Shown piece by piece: positions 56,050-64,000 of a stretch of 64,000 nucleotides of DNA. Every line of letters begins with the position of its first letter. Position 1 is the first letter of the stretch. The position numbers and the translations under genes were made by a program. The notes beneath the pieces were generated by a model that saw only the letters and a list, made by a program, of their open reading frames with translations, did no database searches and was not told the DNA's origin. Source of the stretch: Prolixibacter sp. SD074 (GTDB taxonomy: Bacteria; Bacteroidota; Bacteroidia; Bacteroidales; Prolixibacteraceae); NCBI RefSeq assembly GCF_009617895.1, contig NZ_BLAW01000001.1:735001-799000 (forward strand), given 5' to 3'.

Positions 56050-56949
56050 ATGATTTCAATATTGATTCCAAGCTATCATAATAATTGTCGCCTGCTGGTC
56101 AAAACGTTGCACGAGCAGGCTGTATTGTGCGAAATCCCGTTTGAAATCATTGTAGGGGAAGACGGGCCAACACCGGCATTCAACTTTGATAGAGAATTTC
56201 CTTTTGCCCGGATTGAAACTGCAGCGGAAACTGCGGGCCGGGCTGCAAATCGTAACCGCCTGGCGGAAATCGCACAATATCCTTATCTGCTTTTTATTGA
56301 CGCTGATGCGGAAATCTTTAACCCGGATTTTTTGAAAAACTATATAGCTTACGCTGATGATGTAGATGTCATCTGTGGCGGTACAACTTATTTTTATGAG
56401 CCGCCAGCTGAAGAGAGAAATCATTTACGATGGAGATATGGCATTCACCGGGAGCAAATTCCTTCAACCCGGCGAAATCAGCAGCCTTTCAATTCTTTTT
56501 CTGCATTCAATTTCCTGATAAGGAAAGAACGATTTCTGAAGATTCGTTTTTCGGAAGAATTGTCCCGGTACGGGCACGAGGATACATTTTTAGGGCAGAA
56601 ATTGAAAAAGACAGGCGCAAGCATTCTTCATATCGATAACCCGGCGGTTCATACCGGGCTCGACGATGCTGATGTTTTTCTTGCCAAGACAAGGGAAGGA
56701 GTGGAGAACCTGGCTGAATTGATGCAGGCAAATACCGGTTTTGATTCATCGGGCGTTAAGGTTATTCGGTATTTTAGGTTTTTCAAAAGGTTGGGAATGC
56801 AAAAAATGATGACGACTTTGTACCGGAATTTTCACGTGAAATGGGAAAAGCAATTGGCGCGAAAAGGAGGGCCGTTGTGGTTGTTTGACTTGTACAAACT
56901 GACTTATTTGTTTTTCAGAAAAAAAGCCGGTCGTAAAACGGCCGGCTGA
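56050..56949 (+). CDS. Family 2 glycosyltransferase
   Basis: GT-A fold enzyme of 299 aa from the ATG at 56050 (MISILIPSYHNN); the frame is open to an ATG at 55999, but that start overlaps the divergent gene. The nucleotide-sugar site is visible: EIIVGEDGPTP, RNRLAEIAQYPYLLFIDADAEI with the DxD-like motif, and the acceptor-side region FSEELSRYGHEDTFLGQKL. The C-terminus is basic. Transfers a sugar to an unknown acceptor, probably surface glycan. Its last codons double as half of the terminator for the leftward gene that follows. Confidence 0.9.
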   Translation: MISILIPSYHNNCRLLVKTLHEQAVLCEIPFEIIVGEDGPTPAFNFDREFPFARIETAAETAGRAANRNRLAEIAQYPYLLFIDADAEIFNPDFLKNYIAYADDVDVICGGTTYFYEPPAEERNHLRWRYGIHREQIPSTRRNQQPFNSFSAFNFLIRKERFLKIRFSEELSRYGHEDTFLGQKLKKTGASILHIDNPAVHTGLDDADVFLAKTREGVENLAELMQANTGFDSSGVKVIRYFRFFKRLGMQKMMTTLYRNFHVKWEKQLARKGGPLWLFDLYKLTYLFFRKKAGRKTAG

Positions 56950-56950
56950 A
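56919..56950 (-). terminator. Terminator of the DUF4097 operon, inside the GT2 coding end
   Basis: Leftwards, AGCCGGCCGT pairs with ACGACCGGCT (one G-U pair), loop of 3 nt, followed by a T-run. The hairpin lies within the last 10 codons and stop of the GT2 gene. Confidence 0.75.
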
Positions 56951-56966
56951 AAGGCAGCATTCGAGT

Positions 56967-58001
56967 TTACTGTATTAAGGAAATACTTCCGTAACGGCTG
57001 GTTATATCCACTTTTGCTTTGGGAGCACTATCGTTTCCGATGATCCCGTCTACTTCGTAACTGGTGTTTTCCTTCATCCGGTTCAACCGGTTACTGTCGG
57101 GATGGCGGAAGTTACAATACTGAACATCTCCGTGCAGGTAATAGGATGCACCGGGTACAAGGCCCAGCTTGATGCTGGCGTATTTGTTTGTAACGTTAAT
57201 GCTGTCGAAACTTGCCGGAATTGTACCAATTTTAATATCTCCGTAACCATTTTGCAGTTTCAGAACGGAATTTAACCGGTCAGCCTTGATGTTGGTGTAC
57301 ATCGACCCCGCAATCAGCGTATTCAATTCGCCCAGCTCAAAGTTGTCGTAGCGCGATTCAGCTTTCAGGTAATCGCAATTGTCGGCTTTTACTACCGAGT
57401 AGCGGCTGTCGACAGTCAATTTCTTTCCTTTTGTCAGGAAAAGTTTGGAGTAACGCAGGTCGGCAGTCAAATCATCGGTTTCCTCTACTTCGGCTTTGCC
57501 GTAGGCCAAATCGAAGCTAAGCAAAGGTGAATTGAGTTTTTTAGCGGTAAGATTACCGTACTTGATTTCGAATTTACCCTTACCGGTCAGATTATTCATC
57601 GTGACGTTTCCGTAACGCTGTTTCACCGTTAGGTCACGGTCAGCCGGAACCGAAATGTGGTAATCGATACTGAACGTTTGCCGCGTTTTAAAATCCGATG
57701 TAATGTTGGTTTCGCCATAAACCGTTCCGCCATCCTGGTGAATGGATACATCAATTTTATTGAGTAGTCCTTTGGCTTTGTCTTCGGGCAATCCTTCAAC
57801 CCAGATATCTACATCGACCACAACGGAATCGCTGCGAACGTCATCGATGTAAACATTGCCAAATTTATTGTTGATATTCAGTGCTTTTACCGAGTTAATG
57901 TCGAAACTCTGGTACACTTTCTTGGTTGTTTTCTCAGCAAAGGCCTGGCTGGCAAAAAGAATAGCAACCAGAAGGAACAGGTTATATTTGAATTTTTTCA
58001 T
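56967..58001 (-). CDS. Exported DUF4097-like beta-repeat protein
   Basis: 344 aa with signal peptide MKKFKYNLFLLVAILFASQAFA. The body is a run of short beta strands with a recurring 'xRYGNVxM / KYGNLTA / RYSKLFL / RYDNFEL / GYGDIKI / KYASIKL / RYGSISL' pattern about every 20-25 residues, as expected of a right-handed beta-helix (DUF4097 or GIN-type adhesin head). Third gene of the sigma/anti-sigma operon, its ATG overlapping the anti-sigma gene by 20 nt. Probably a surface or periplasmic effector of that system; function unknown. Confidence 0.78.
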   Translation of the reverse strand: MKKFKYNLFLLVAILFASQAFAEKTTKKVYQSFDINSVKALNINNKFGNVYIDDVRSDSVVVDVDIWVEGLPEDKAKGLLNKIDVSIHQDGGTVYGETNITSDFKTRQTFSIDYHISVPADRDLTVKQRYGNVTMNNLTGKGKFEIKYGNLTAKKLNSPLLSFDLAYGKAEVEETDDLTADLRYSKLFLTKGKKLTVDSRYSVVKADNCDYLKAESRYDNFELGELNTLIAGSMYTNIKADRLNSVLKLQNGYGDIKIGTIPASFDSINVTNKYASIKLGLVPGASYYLHGDVQYCNFRHPDSNRLNRMKENTSYEVDGIIGNDSAPKAKVDITSRYGSISLIQ

Positions 58002-58554
58002 GAGATGATGATTTTTTTTGAATTGAAGCGTTTTTTAAATCGTTGAGCATGGTATTTATGATTGCCAGTTTCGTCTGGTAATGTTCAATCATAGCGTTTA
58101 ATATCCGTTCGTCGCCTGGATTTGCTTTCAGCTCTTTTTGCAGGTTCCGGTAAAGGCTGTCCATTTCTGTCAATTCCTTTTGGATTTCTTTGGCCTCTTT
58201 GGAGGATTCCACCCCCTGGCCGGCCATCTTCTGCAATTGACTGATTCCGTCGTTTATTCGGGCTGTATAGTAGAGCTGAGCTTCGTTAAATTCACCCGAA
58301 ATTTTCTCTGTCTGATTGACAGCCCGGCCCTGGTCGTTTGCCGGATGGAACCAATAGAGAACCAGGTTGGCCGATAGCAACAGAATAATAGCAACAGCAG
58401 CTACGCGACTGACCCGGGAAACCAGCAACTTCTTCCGCTTTGTTTTCCTTTTGGTTTGCTCCAGTCGGTTTTGGAAGCGTTCAAAATGGCCTTCTGCGGG
58501 TTCCTCCGGAAAATCGTCCCTTCGTTCCTTTAATATTTTCTCCAGATTATCCAT
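57982..58554 (-). CDS. Membrane-bound anti-sigma factor (putative)
   Basis: 190 aa: a cytosolic N-terminus (EKILKERRDDFPEEPAEGHFERFQNRLEQ split by basic residues), one membrane helix (about 46-68, VSRVAAVAIILLLSANLVLYWF) and a periplasmic coiled-coil tail. It follows the ECF sigma gene by 3 nt, the standard place for its cognate anti-sigma factor. The N-terminus shows no zinc-binding HxxxCxxC motif, so it is not a ZAS-type protein. Function is assigned from position and topology. Confidence 0.7.
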   Translation of the reverse strand: MDNLEKILKERRDDFPEEPAEGHFERFQNRLEQTKRKTKRKKLLVSRVSRVAAVAIILLLSANLVLYWFHPANDQGRAVNQTEKISGEFNEAQLYYTARINDGISQLQKMAGQGVESSKEAKEIQKELTEMDSLYRNLQKELKANPGDERILNAMIEHYQTKLAIINTMLNDLKNASIQKKSSSHEKIQI

Positions 58555-58557
58555 GAT

Positions 58558-59130
58558 TTACATAATTGCTACGTTATTTTTACTTTTTCGGTTGAGCAAG
58601 ATTTCTTTTAACCGGTTGCGTGCCCGCAGAAACTGCGAACGGCTGGTTGCATTTTTAATACCCAAAATTTCACTCACCTCTTCATGATTGTATCCTTCGA
58701 ACAGGATGAGCGAAAGTACCACCCGGTAACCGTCTGATAGTTCACTTATTGCCTGTTTTATTTCATCAACTGTAATACTTTCCTTCATTTCCGGTTCGCT
58801 GTCAGTATCCGGCAGCTGGTTTTCATTGGGCGAAAGTTCATTGAATTCCATCTTTCTTTTTTTCAGATAATCGATAGAATGATTGATGACAATCCGCTTC
58901 AACCAGGCTCCGAAGCTTACTTTGCCTTTGTAACTATCCAGTTTTTTGAACGCTTTAAGAAAAGCTTCCTGCATTACATCTTCGGCATCTTCAGTTGTGC
59001 CGACAATTCGCAAACTAGTTGTATACATTGCTTTGTAATACAGTTTGTAGATCTCGAACTGAGCTTTGGTATCGTTAAGCAGGCAGCGGTCAATCAGGTG
59101 CTGATGAATATTTATCGCATTCCTTTTCAA
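58558..59130 (-). CDS. RNA polymerase ECF sigma factor
   Basis: 190 aa with the two ECF regions only. Region 2 reads FEIYKLYYKAMYTTSLRIVGTTEDAEDVMQEAFLKAFKKL and SFGAWLKRIVINHSIDYLKKRK; region 4 reads ELSDGYRVVLSLILFEGYNHEEVSEILGIKNATSRSQFLRARNRLKE. No extra C-terminal domain. First of three genes (sigma, anti-sigma, DUF4097 protein), which suggests an envelope-stress or surface-signal switch. No autoregulatory promoter was recognised upstream. Confidence 0.95.
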   Translation of the reverse strand: MKRNAINIHQHLIDRCLLNDTKAQFEIYKLYYKAMYTTSLRIVGTTEDAEDVMQEAFLKAFKKLDSYKGKVSFGAWLKRIVINHSIDYLKKRKMEFNELSPNENQLPDTDSEPEMKESITVDEIKQAISELSDGYRVVLSLILFEGYNHEEVSEILGIKNATSRSQFLRARNRLKEILLNRKSKNNVAIM

Positions 59131-59254
59131 TTTGTTCTATACTTCTTGTTTGAATGACGAGACGACTTCATTTGTGTTGCATCGTGGAAACATAAAATTC
59201 ATATTTTGAAACAGGGTATGCAAGAAATACCGCGAATATAACAGTAGAATTGGT

Positions 59255-59262
59255 TATTTTTG
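59255..59262 (+). promoter_or_regulatory. Probable -7 box for the AlaX-like gene
   Basis: TATTTTTG matches TAnnTTTG, 20 nt before the ATG at 59282, implying a very short leader. Confidence 0.4.
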
Positions 59263-59281
59263 TTTTTAAATAAACTAACTA

Positions 59282-59719
59282 ATGAAAGATTACGATAACC
59301 GAATGCATACGGCCGAGCATATTTTAAATCAGACGATGATGCGTATGTTTGGTTGTAACCGCGCCTTTTCCAGTCATATCGAGCGACGAAAATCGAAATG
59401 TGATTATCGGCTTAGCCGTCCCCTGGACAGTGATGAGGAAAAGGAGCTCGAATCGCGGGTCAATGAAGTTATTGGCTGGGATTTGGCAGTAAGTTACGAA
59501 ATGGTCACCTATGATGTGGCGGCAGAGCGATACAATCTGGACCGGTTGCCTGAAGAAGCCATCGATGAGGAGCATCTTCGTATTGTGCATGTTGGTGAAT
59601 ATGATGCCTGTCCCTGTATTGGCGAGCATGTTAACCAGACTAACGAAATTGGAAAGTTTCAGTTGATTTCCACCTCTTTCTCCGATGGGGTGCTTCGGGT
59701 CCGGTTTAAACTTAGTTAA
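59282..59719 (+). CDS. AlaX-like tRNA editing domain protein
   Basis: 145-aa free-standing version of the second additional domain (SAD) of alanyl/threonyl-tRNA synthetases, which hydrolyses mischarged tRNA. The zinc ligands can be seen: His9 and His13 in HTAEHIL, and Cys112 and His116 in CPCIGEHV (common form CxGTH). Tail strands IGKFQLISTSFSDGVLRVRF fit the fold. Whether it edits Ser-tRNA-Ala or another species is not decidable. Monocistronic. Confidence 0.82.
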   Translation: MKDYDNRMHTAEHILNQTMMRMFGCNRAFSSHIERRKSKCDYRLSRPLDSDEEKELESRVNEVIGWDLAVSYEMVTYDVAAERYNLDRLPEEAIDEEHLRIVHVGEYDACPCIGEHVNQTNEIGKFQLISTSFSDGVLRVRFKLS

Positions 59720-59822
59720 GGAATGTGTTCGTTTCCAGGTAATACCTTCTTTATATATAATAAGTCGGTCGCATTTGTTGATAATATTTTTCATTAAATT
59801 CAGAAATAGGGTTCAAATTTTC

Positions 59823-59830
59823 TAAATTTG
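59823..59830 (+). promoter_or_regulatory. Probable -7 box for the SPOR outer-membrane gene
   Basis: TAAATTTG, exact TAnnTTTG, 69 nt before the ATG at 59899. It sits inside an imperfect inverted repeat GGGTTC ... GAACCC (59809-59840), which may be an operator. Confidence 0.45.
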
Positions 59831-59898
59831 GTTCGAACCCTTAATAAATTTTGAGAAGAAACCATTTTACGTTGTTTTTGCAACTAACCGTGATAAAA

Positions 59899-61263
59899 AT
59901 GAGAAGACATTTTACTCCGCCTGGATTACTTCGTGCCACATTGATGCTTTTATTGATTTCTGTATCCGTGGGTGCAACTGCACAGGAACAGGACAGTACA
60001 CAGGCAAAACCGGAAAAGTATCACATCAGTCAACCCTGGTTTTTTTACATTAATGGAGGAGCCACCAATTATTTTAAAGCGATAAACAATGAAAATGATC
60101 CGTATTTCAAGGCTTATTTTAACGAAATAACACCGTTTGTAGGGGCGGGAATTCAACGAAAAATAAACGATGTTTTTTCCATCCAGACTGAGTATGAGTT
60201 TGGTTTTGCCCGTGCAGTTGGTAACGATTATTCCTATTACCATGATATCAACCTGAACGGATTGATTAATTTTACCAATTTACAGGCAAACGATGTTTCT
60301 CAAAAGCGATATGCGTTTTACGGTAAAGTCGGTGGAGGTGTAAATATATTTGAACCGTCACCTAATATTGCAAAGCCAAAAGATAAATACAAAATTTCCT
60401 ATCAGGTTGGGTTGCTTTTCGATTATAATCTGACGCATCATCTGGGATTGCGTTTGGGAGCATCGTGGCGAGGTCTTGATTCACAATATTACGAAGGAGG
60501 AAACGACAGGGATTACAAATGGTTGAGAAATCCGAATTACCTGGTGGGCGAGGTTGGGCTGGTTTATAAGTTTGGAAAAAGAAGAGGGGAAAAGACGGCT
60601 GAAGACATGCTGGATTTGGACAAAAAATTTGGCTTGAAGGAAGTTCCCCTTACGGTGAATGCGGAAAACAAACTCTTACCCGGACATGAGTATCATGTGG
60701 ATATCAAAATTCAGAAAGGAGATCTGGGTACGCCGGGAATGTTGGATATTCCACTTCCTAAGGGTGTTTACGCCTGGAATGATTCAACGAAGAGTTATGA
60801 CATGACGGATATCCATGTAGATTACCCGCAACTGCCAAAAGGCCCAACAATGATGCTGAGTTATAAGATTCTTCCGCTGAAAGATTATGCCGGAGCTCAG
60901 CAAATTGATGGACATTTCGGCTTTTACCGCACAGGTGACGACAGCGTAAAAGCAAGCGGCCATTTGTATAAGGATGCAGTTTATCGCTTTGCTGTCCAAG
61001 TGGGCGCTTTTGCCCAATATCATTATACTGTTGAGGAGCTGGCAAGAATACTTCATCTGACTCAACCCATCAAGCGTGAAGAGCAGGATGGTTACCTGAA
61101 GTTTACCTTAGGAACTTTTGACACTTATCCGGAGGCTGAAGCTTTCAGGAACCGCATCAGGAAAGACACCAAAATTAAGGATGCTTTCGTCGTTTGTTAC
61201 AAAAACGGGGCACGTATACGATCAATTTCCAATGAGTTCCATGGCATATACGATGATGAATAA
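59899..61263 (+). CDS. Outer-membrane beta-barrel protein with C-terminal SPOR-like domain
   Basis: Start placed at the ATG 59899 (MRRHFTPPGLLRATLMLLL, signal peptide to about residue 29, GATAQ); an in-frame ATG at 59851 adds 16 residues before the leader. The mature part begins with a porin-like barrel (about 45-225: WFFYINGGATNYF, IQTEYEFGFARAV, YQVGLLFDYNLTHHLGLRLG, LVGEVGLVYKFGKR), then a periplasmic domain, and ends with an SPOR-like repeat (about 375-445: FAVQVGAFAQYHYTVEELA, then KFTLGTFDTYPEAEAFRNRI), which binds denuded peptidoglycan. 454 aa. It could link outer membrane and cell wall. Confidence 0.8.
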   Translation: MRRHFTPPGLLRATLMLLLISVSVGATAQEQDSTQAKPEKYHISQPWFFYINGGATNYFKAINNENDPYFKAYFNEITPFVGAGIQRKINDVFSIQTEYEFGFARAVGNDYSYYHDINLNGLINFTNLQANDVSQKRYAFYGKVGGGVNIFEPSPNIAKPKDKYKISYQVGLLFDYNLTHHLGLRLGASWRGLDSQYYEGGNDRDYKWLRNPNYLVGEVGLVYKFGKRRGEKTAEDMLDLDKKFGLKEVPLTVNAENKLLPGHEYHVDIKIQKGDLGTPGMLDIPLPKGVYAWNDSTKSYDMTDIHVDYPQLPKGPTMMLSYKILPLKDYAGAQQIDGHFGFYRTGDDSVKASGHLYKDAVYRFAVQVGAFAQYHYTVEELARILHLTQPIKREEQDGYLKFTLGTFDTYPEAEAFRNRIRKDTKIKDAFVVCYKNGARIRSISNEFHGIYDDE

Positions 61264-61362
61264 TTATTATTTCATCAGGTTTGGGGCGTAGGACGCTCTC
61301 CGGAAGAAACTGGTAGTTGTTGTTTACTGAACCCATAATTATGAGAGCAGAATAAGATAGAA

Positions 61363-61393
61363 AAAGGGTGATTTCCAATGGAAGCCACCCTTT
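61363..61393. terminator. Bidirectional terminator
   Basis: AAAGGGTG pairs with CACCCTTT and the inner TTCC with GGAA; A-run to the left and CTTT to the right. Lies between two convergent genes. Confidence 0.75.
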
Positions 61394-61435
61394 CTTGAAT
61401 ATTTACCTTTTTATTCGATAATACAAGTCTCTTTA

Positions 61436-62611
61436 TTATCGAATGACGATTTTACGTGTTACAATTTTTGGCTTCTTTTTGAAGAATATCTTTACAAAAT
61501 ATACGCCTTTAGGCGAGTTGGTGAAGTCATATTCATGAATTCCCTGATCGATTTGGCCTGCATAAATCAACTGGCCAACCATATTGGTGAATTGCATGTC
61601 CATCATTCCTTCCGCTGGTGCAATCACTTTAATCGAGAAAGCTCCGTTGTTTGGATTCGGGAAAACAATTACATCTGAAAAATCAGCCGTCCCCAAATCG
61701 CCTGCGGTAAATTTGCCAAAATTGCTTGTGGCAAAGGTAAAGCTATGAGTTACCGGATTGAGGTTGCCATCGAAGCGCGGCCACATTTGTCCATTGTTTT
61801 CAAAGAAGCGCATGGCATAAATCTGCGATGAGTCACCAAAAACCTCTTCCGGCGCATAATGAAATGTTAGGTCGGCTTTCGGATTGTCCACGTCGTTTAC
61901 CTGTACGTCCCAGTATTTTTCAAGGTAATTCTGCGGACTGGTATTGGCGTCCAGTTTTTCCGGTTTAACCGAAAGCATAACCAAACTATTGCTGTAAAAG
62001 TTGCCCGATTCCCAGGCAATATCGACGGGAGAATAGTGTGCACCTTTGGCAGTAGTTCCTACCGGCAGCGTAATATCTTCCTGTTGTGTCATACTTTTAA
62101 TCAATCTTCCGGTACCAGAAGTGGTAATCATGGATTGATTACCCGGTGTGCCGGAAGTAAAAGCATTTGAATAGAGGACCAAATCCTGGTCACCGACATC
62201 GAGATATCCCTGTTGAAAATTCAGGTCGTTGATAATACGAACATTGGTTTGCAGAAGCGTTGTTCCTGTACCGTTGAGTTCCAGGTTGTACACCAGAAAC
62301 GGAGCGGACGAATTACTACTGATAACCTGGGTTCCCGGGCCTGTCAAAATCAGGTATCCTTCGGATATACGGAAAAGATTGTCGGAGTGATTAATGATAT
62401 CACCCGAAATACTGAGTCTTCCGTTTAACTGAATTTTGGGGGCAATATTATTGGCGGGCTCGCTAAGCATGGAACCCTGAATATTCATTTCTGCTCCTTT
62501 GGTAATCACAATCTGTGCACCGCTATTGTGAAAAACAGTTTGCTGTGCTTCAGTATTCCTGCACAGAAGTGTGAAGACAAGAAGAGATGCTATGTAGATG
62601 AGTCGACTCAT
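61436..62611 (-). CDS. Type IX secretion cargo protein with C-terminal sorting domain
   Basis: 391 aa. Signal peptide (MSRLIYIASLLVFTLLCRNTEA), then beta-rich segments with no recognised catalytic motif (repeated 'GAEMNIQGSMLSEPANN', 'LNGRLSISGDIINHSDNLF'), and at the C-terminus the type A sorting domain: VFPNPNNGAFSIKV, QFTNMVGQLIYAGQI, SPKGVYFVKIF ending KIVTRKIVIR. It would be secreted through the T9SS and fixed at the cell surface. Its ATG overlaps the stop codon of the upstream fibre-like gene by one base (TAATG), so the two are translationally coupled. Confidence 0.9.
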   Translation of the reverse strand: MSRLIYIASLLVFTLLCRNTEAQQTVFHNSGAQIVITKGAEMNIQGSMLSEPANNIAPKIQLNGRLSISGDIINHSDNLFRISEGYLILTGPGTQVISSNSSAPFLVYNLELNGTGTTLLQTNVRIINDLNFQQGYLDVGDQDLVLYSNAFTSGTPGNQSMITTSGTGRLIKSMTQQEDITLPVGTTAKGAHYSPVDIAWESGNFYSNSLVMLSVKPEKLDANTSPQNYLEKYWDVQVNDVDNPKADLTFHYAPEEVFGDSSQIYAMRFFENNGQMWPRFDGNLNPVTHSFTFATSNFGKFTAGDLGTADFSDVIVFPNPNNGAFSIKVIAPAEGMMDMQFTNMVGQLIYAGQIDQGIHEYDFTNSPKGVYFVKIFFKKKPKIVTRKIVIR

Positions 62612-64000
62612 TACTGTGTAATAATGAATTTCCGAATTGCATAAAACTGGAATTTGCTCGATTTGGTTAATCCGCTGCTAATAACCGGATTTCCGTTAGA
62701 ACCGTTAATAGCGATAGCGTTTGAGGTATCAACTTCCGTTGAGGACCAGTAGTAAACATTTGATTGAATAAAATTAGTTGGTAGCTGACCTTTGGCAGCA
62801 AATAGTAACGCCATCTCTTCCTGCGACGGTAAATACCAATCAGTTTTCAATTCGTAACTATAATTTTCACAAAACGGAGCAGCATAAGTTATATCGCTTG
62901 CCAATGCTGTGTTAATCAGTGATGTATTGGATGCTCCGTCAGTACTGGTTGCACCAATCAGCTGATTGGTCGGTCCCCATTCAAGGCTATTAAATACTTG
63001 CTCTGCCACGACATATACTTCGTTTGTTGCATTGTTAACATAGAAGATGATACCACCTTCCAATTTATTACCGACTTTAATTTCCGCTGGTAATCCTGTA
63101 TAGGTCATCCAGTGAGTTCCATTGTAATACAAAGGTTGGTGAAGCGAAGTGCAGTACACCATTAAACCTTCGGCGGGAGATGCAATAGCATCAATCTGTG
63201 CCAGGGACATCCGTGGTGGAAGAAAACCCTGTGTAGTTGAATTTACTTCCATAATGGCTGAGGCTTCGGGCTGCGTAGTTGCCCCAACGGTTACTTTTCC
63301 ATCGGTAGATATTTTGTTAAAACCACTAACCGATTTATCGCTTCCGGCTACAATGGCCTTGTTGGCTTCCACAGTACCGGCAGCTCCAAAATCACTCTTG
63401 GAAACTGTATTGTTTTCCAATGTTTGTACACGATTGTCCAGATTGGAAATATCAGACTGGTTTGTTTGAGCCGTTGTGGTAACATCGGTTACCGCCTGGT
63501 CGAGCAATACATCGGCATTGTTCAGGTCGGTTGCATTAATGATTACGTTGGTTCCGGCATTGGCGGTATAACTACCGTCGGTTCCTATTCCGGCCCCGGC
63601 CTGGGTATTGTCCAGCTCAGCCTGAATGTTTGTAGCCTGTTGCTGTACGTTAGCTACATCTTGGGAGAGTTGTGAAACATCCTGGTTGTTGGTTTGCACG
63701 TTAGCCATGACAGAACTGATTGCCTGATCCAACAAGTAATCAGCATTGTTTAGGCTGGTGGCGGTTCCAATATAAGTAGTGCCACTGTTAGTTGAATAGG
63801 TTCCGTCGGTATTTAAGCCGGCACCGGCTTCAACCGCATCTATTTCAGTTTGTGTTGGTGTATTCGACGCGAGATTATTTACCTGTGTTTGTAAGTCCGA
63901 AATGTCAGTTGTATTTGTTGAAATATTGGATGTATTGTTTACAACTCTCGTATTTAAATTAACAAGCGCTGTGCTGTTTGTATTGACTTGCGATTGCAGC
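62611..64000 (-). CDS. Repeat-built fibre-like surface protein, N-terminus outside window
   Basis: Partial: the frame is open to position 63999, so the start lies beyond the window. The N-terminal part seen here consists of 76-residue repeats (LNNADxLLDQA, then QTNxxDxSxL coiled-coil, then GAGIGTDGSYTANAGT), rich in Asn, Thr, Asp and Gln, resembling trimeric tail-fibre or adhesin stalks. After about residue 160 (counting from 63735) a Fib_succ_major/DUF1566-like C-terminal domain starts: GGIIFYVNNATNEVYVVAEQ, ELKTDWYLPSQEEMALLF, YYWSSTEVDTSNAIAI. Coupled to the T9SS cargo gene. Probably exposed on the surface; partner unknown. Confidence 0.72.
   Translation of the reverse strand, partial: LQSQVNTNSTALVNLNTRVVNNTSNISTNTTDISDLQTQVNNLASNTPTQTEIDAVEAGAGLNTDGTYSTNSGTTYIGTATSLNNADYLLDQAISSVMANVQTNNQDVSQLSQDVANVQQQATNIQAELDNTQAGAGIGTDGSYTANAGTNVIINATDLNNADVLLDQAVTDVTTTAQTNQSDISNLDNRVQTLENNTVSKSDFGAAGTVEANKAIVAGSDKSVSGFNKISTDGKVTVGATTQPEASAIMEVNSTTQGFLPPRMSLAQIDAIASPAEGLMVYCTSLHQPLYYNGTHWMTYTGLPAEIKVGNKLEGGIIFYVNNATNEVYVVAEQVFNSLEWGPTNQLIGATSTDGASNTSLINTALASDITYAAPFCENYSYELKTDWYLPSQEEMALLFAAKGQLPTNFIQSNVYYWSSTEVDTSNAIAINGSNGNPVISSGLTKSSKFQFYAIRKFIITQ

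Noticed and set aside
55979-56071. N-terminal extension of the thioredoxin-like protein
   Set aside because: It overlaps the start of the divergent GT2 gene and precedes a clear signal peptide at 55978.

Overview
The window is a chromosomal segment from a member of the Bacteroidota, most likely the Bacteroidales/Marinilabiliales side of the phylum (family level is a guess). Evidence seen directly: many starts are preceded by the Bacteroidota -7 box TAnnTTTG; there is a type IX secretion C-terminal sorting domain, a GH92 mannosidase, DUF1573 and PUR-family proteins, a SPOR outer-membrane protein, a long SecA (1109 aa), an N-terminally extended NusB, and an ImuA-ImuB-DnaE2 cassette next to an XRE/S24 regulator. 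Photolyase, peroxidase, NADP isocitrate dehydrogenase and PEP carboxylase suggest a life that includes oxygen and light.

Layout. 1-17.3 kb: housekeeping genes (exported pcm, acs, ogt, argS, SemiSWEET, a large hybrid histidine kinase, ffh-folD, M48 protease, PUR protein), then a leftward cluster nusB-DUF1573-yajC-ybbR-coaE-TerB/DnaJ with a terminator hairpin inside it. 17.4-29.7 kb: rhomboid-ltaE, phrB converging on gpx, dnaX split by a 10-A run, icd, ferritin, secA, lgt. 29.8-38.2 kb: small stress-type genes (CsbD-like, cold shock), glutamine amidotransferase, GH92, a lysine-rich histone-H1-like protein, ppc. 38.3-41.5 kb: a non-coding accessory stretch with a GC-rich array of long (261 bp) and short (114 bp) hairpin-rich units, a 62-bp tandem repeat and a duplicated terminator module around one helical hypothetical gene. 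41.5-46.8 kb: nitroreductase/HxlR divergent pair with a palindromic operator, two short-chain oxidoreductases, an internally deleted trkH next to a cation/proton antiporter. 47-53.4 kb: dnaE2-imuB-imuA mutagenesis operon diverging from its probable LexA-like repressor over one palindromic operator. 53.6-64 kb: surface and envelope genes (thioredoxin-like protein, GT2, ECF sigma/anti-sigma/DUF4097 operon, AlaX-like editing protein, SPOR beta-barrel protein, T9SS cargo, and a repeat-built fibre-like protein running off the window).

The most notable items are the two-length hairpin array at 38.4-40.1 kb, the dnaX frame change confined to a 27-nt window centred on A10, the shared operator of the mutagenesis cassette, and the in-frame deletion in trkH. 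No tRNA, rRNA, CRISPR array or insertion sequence was recognised.
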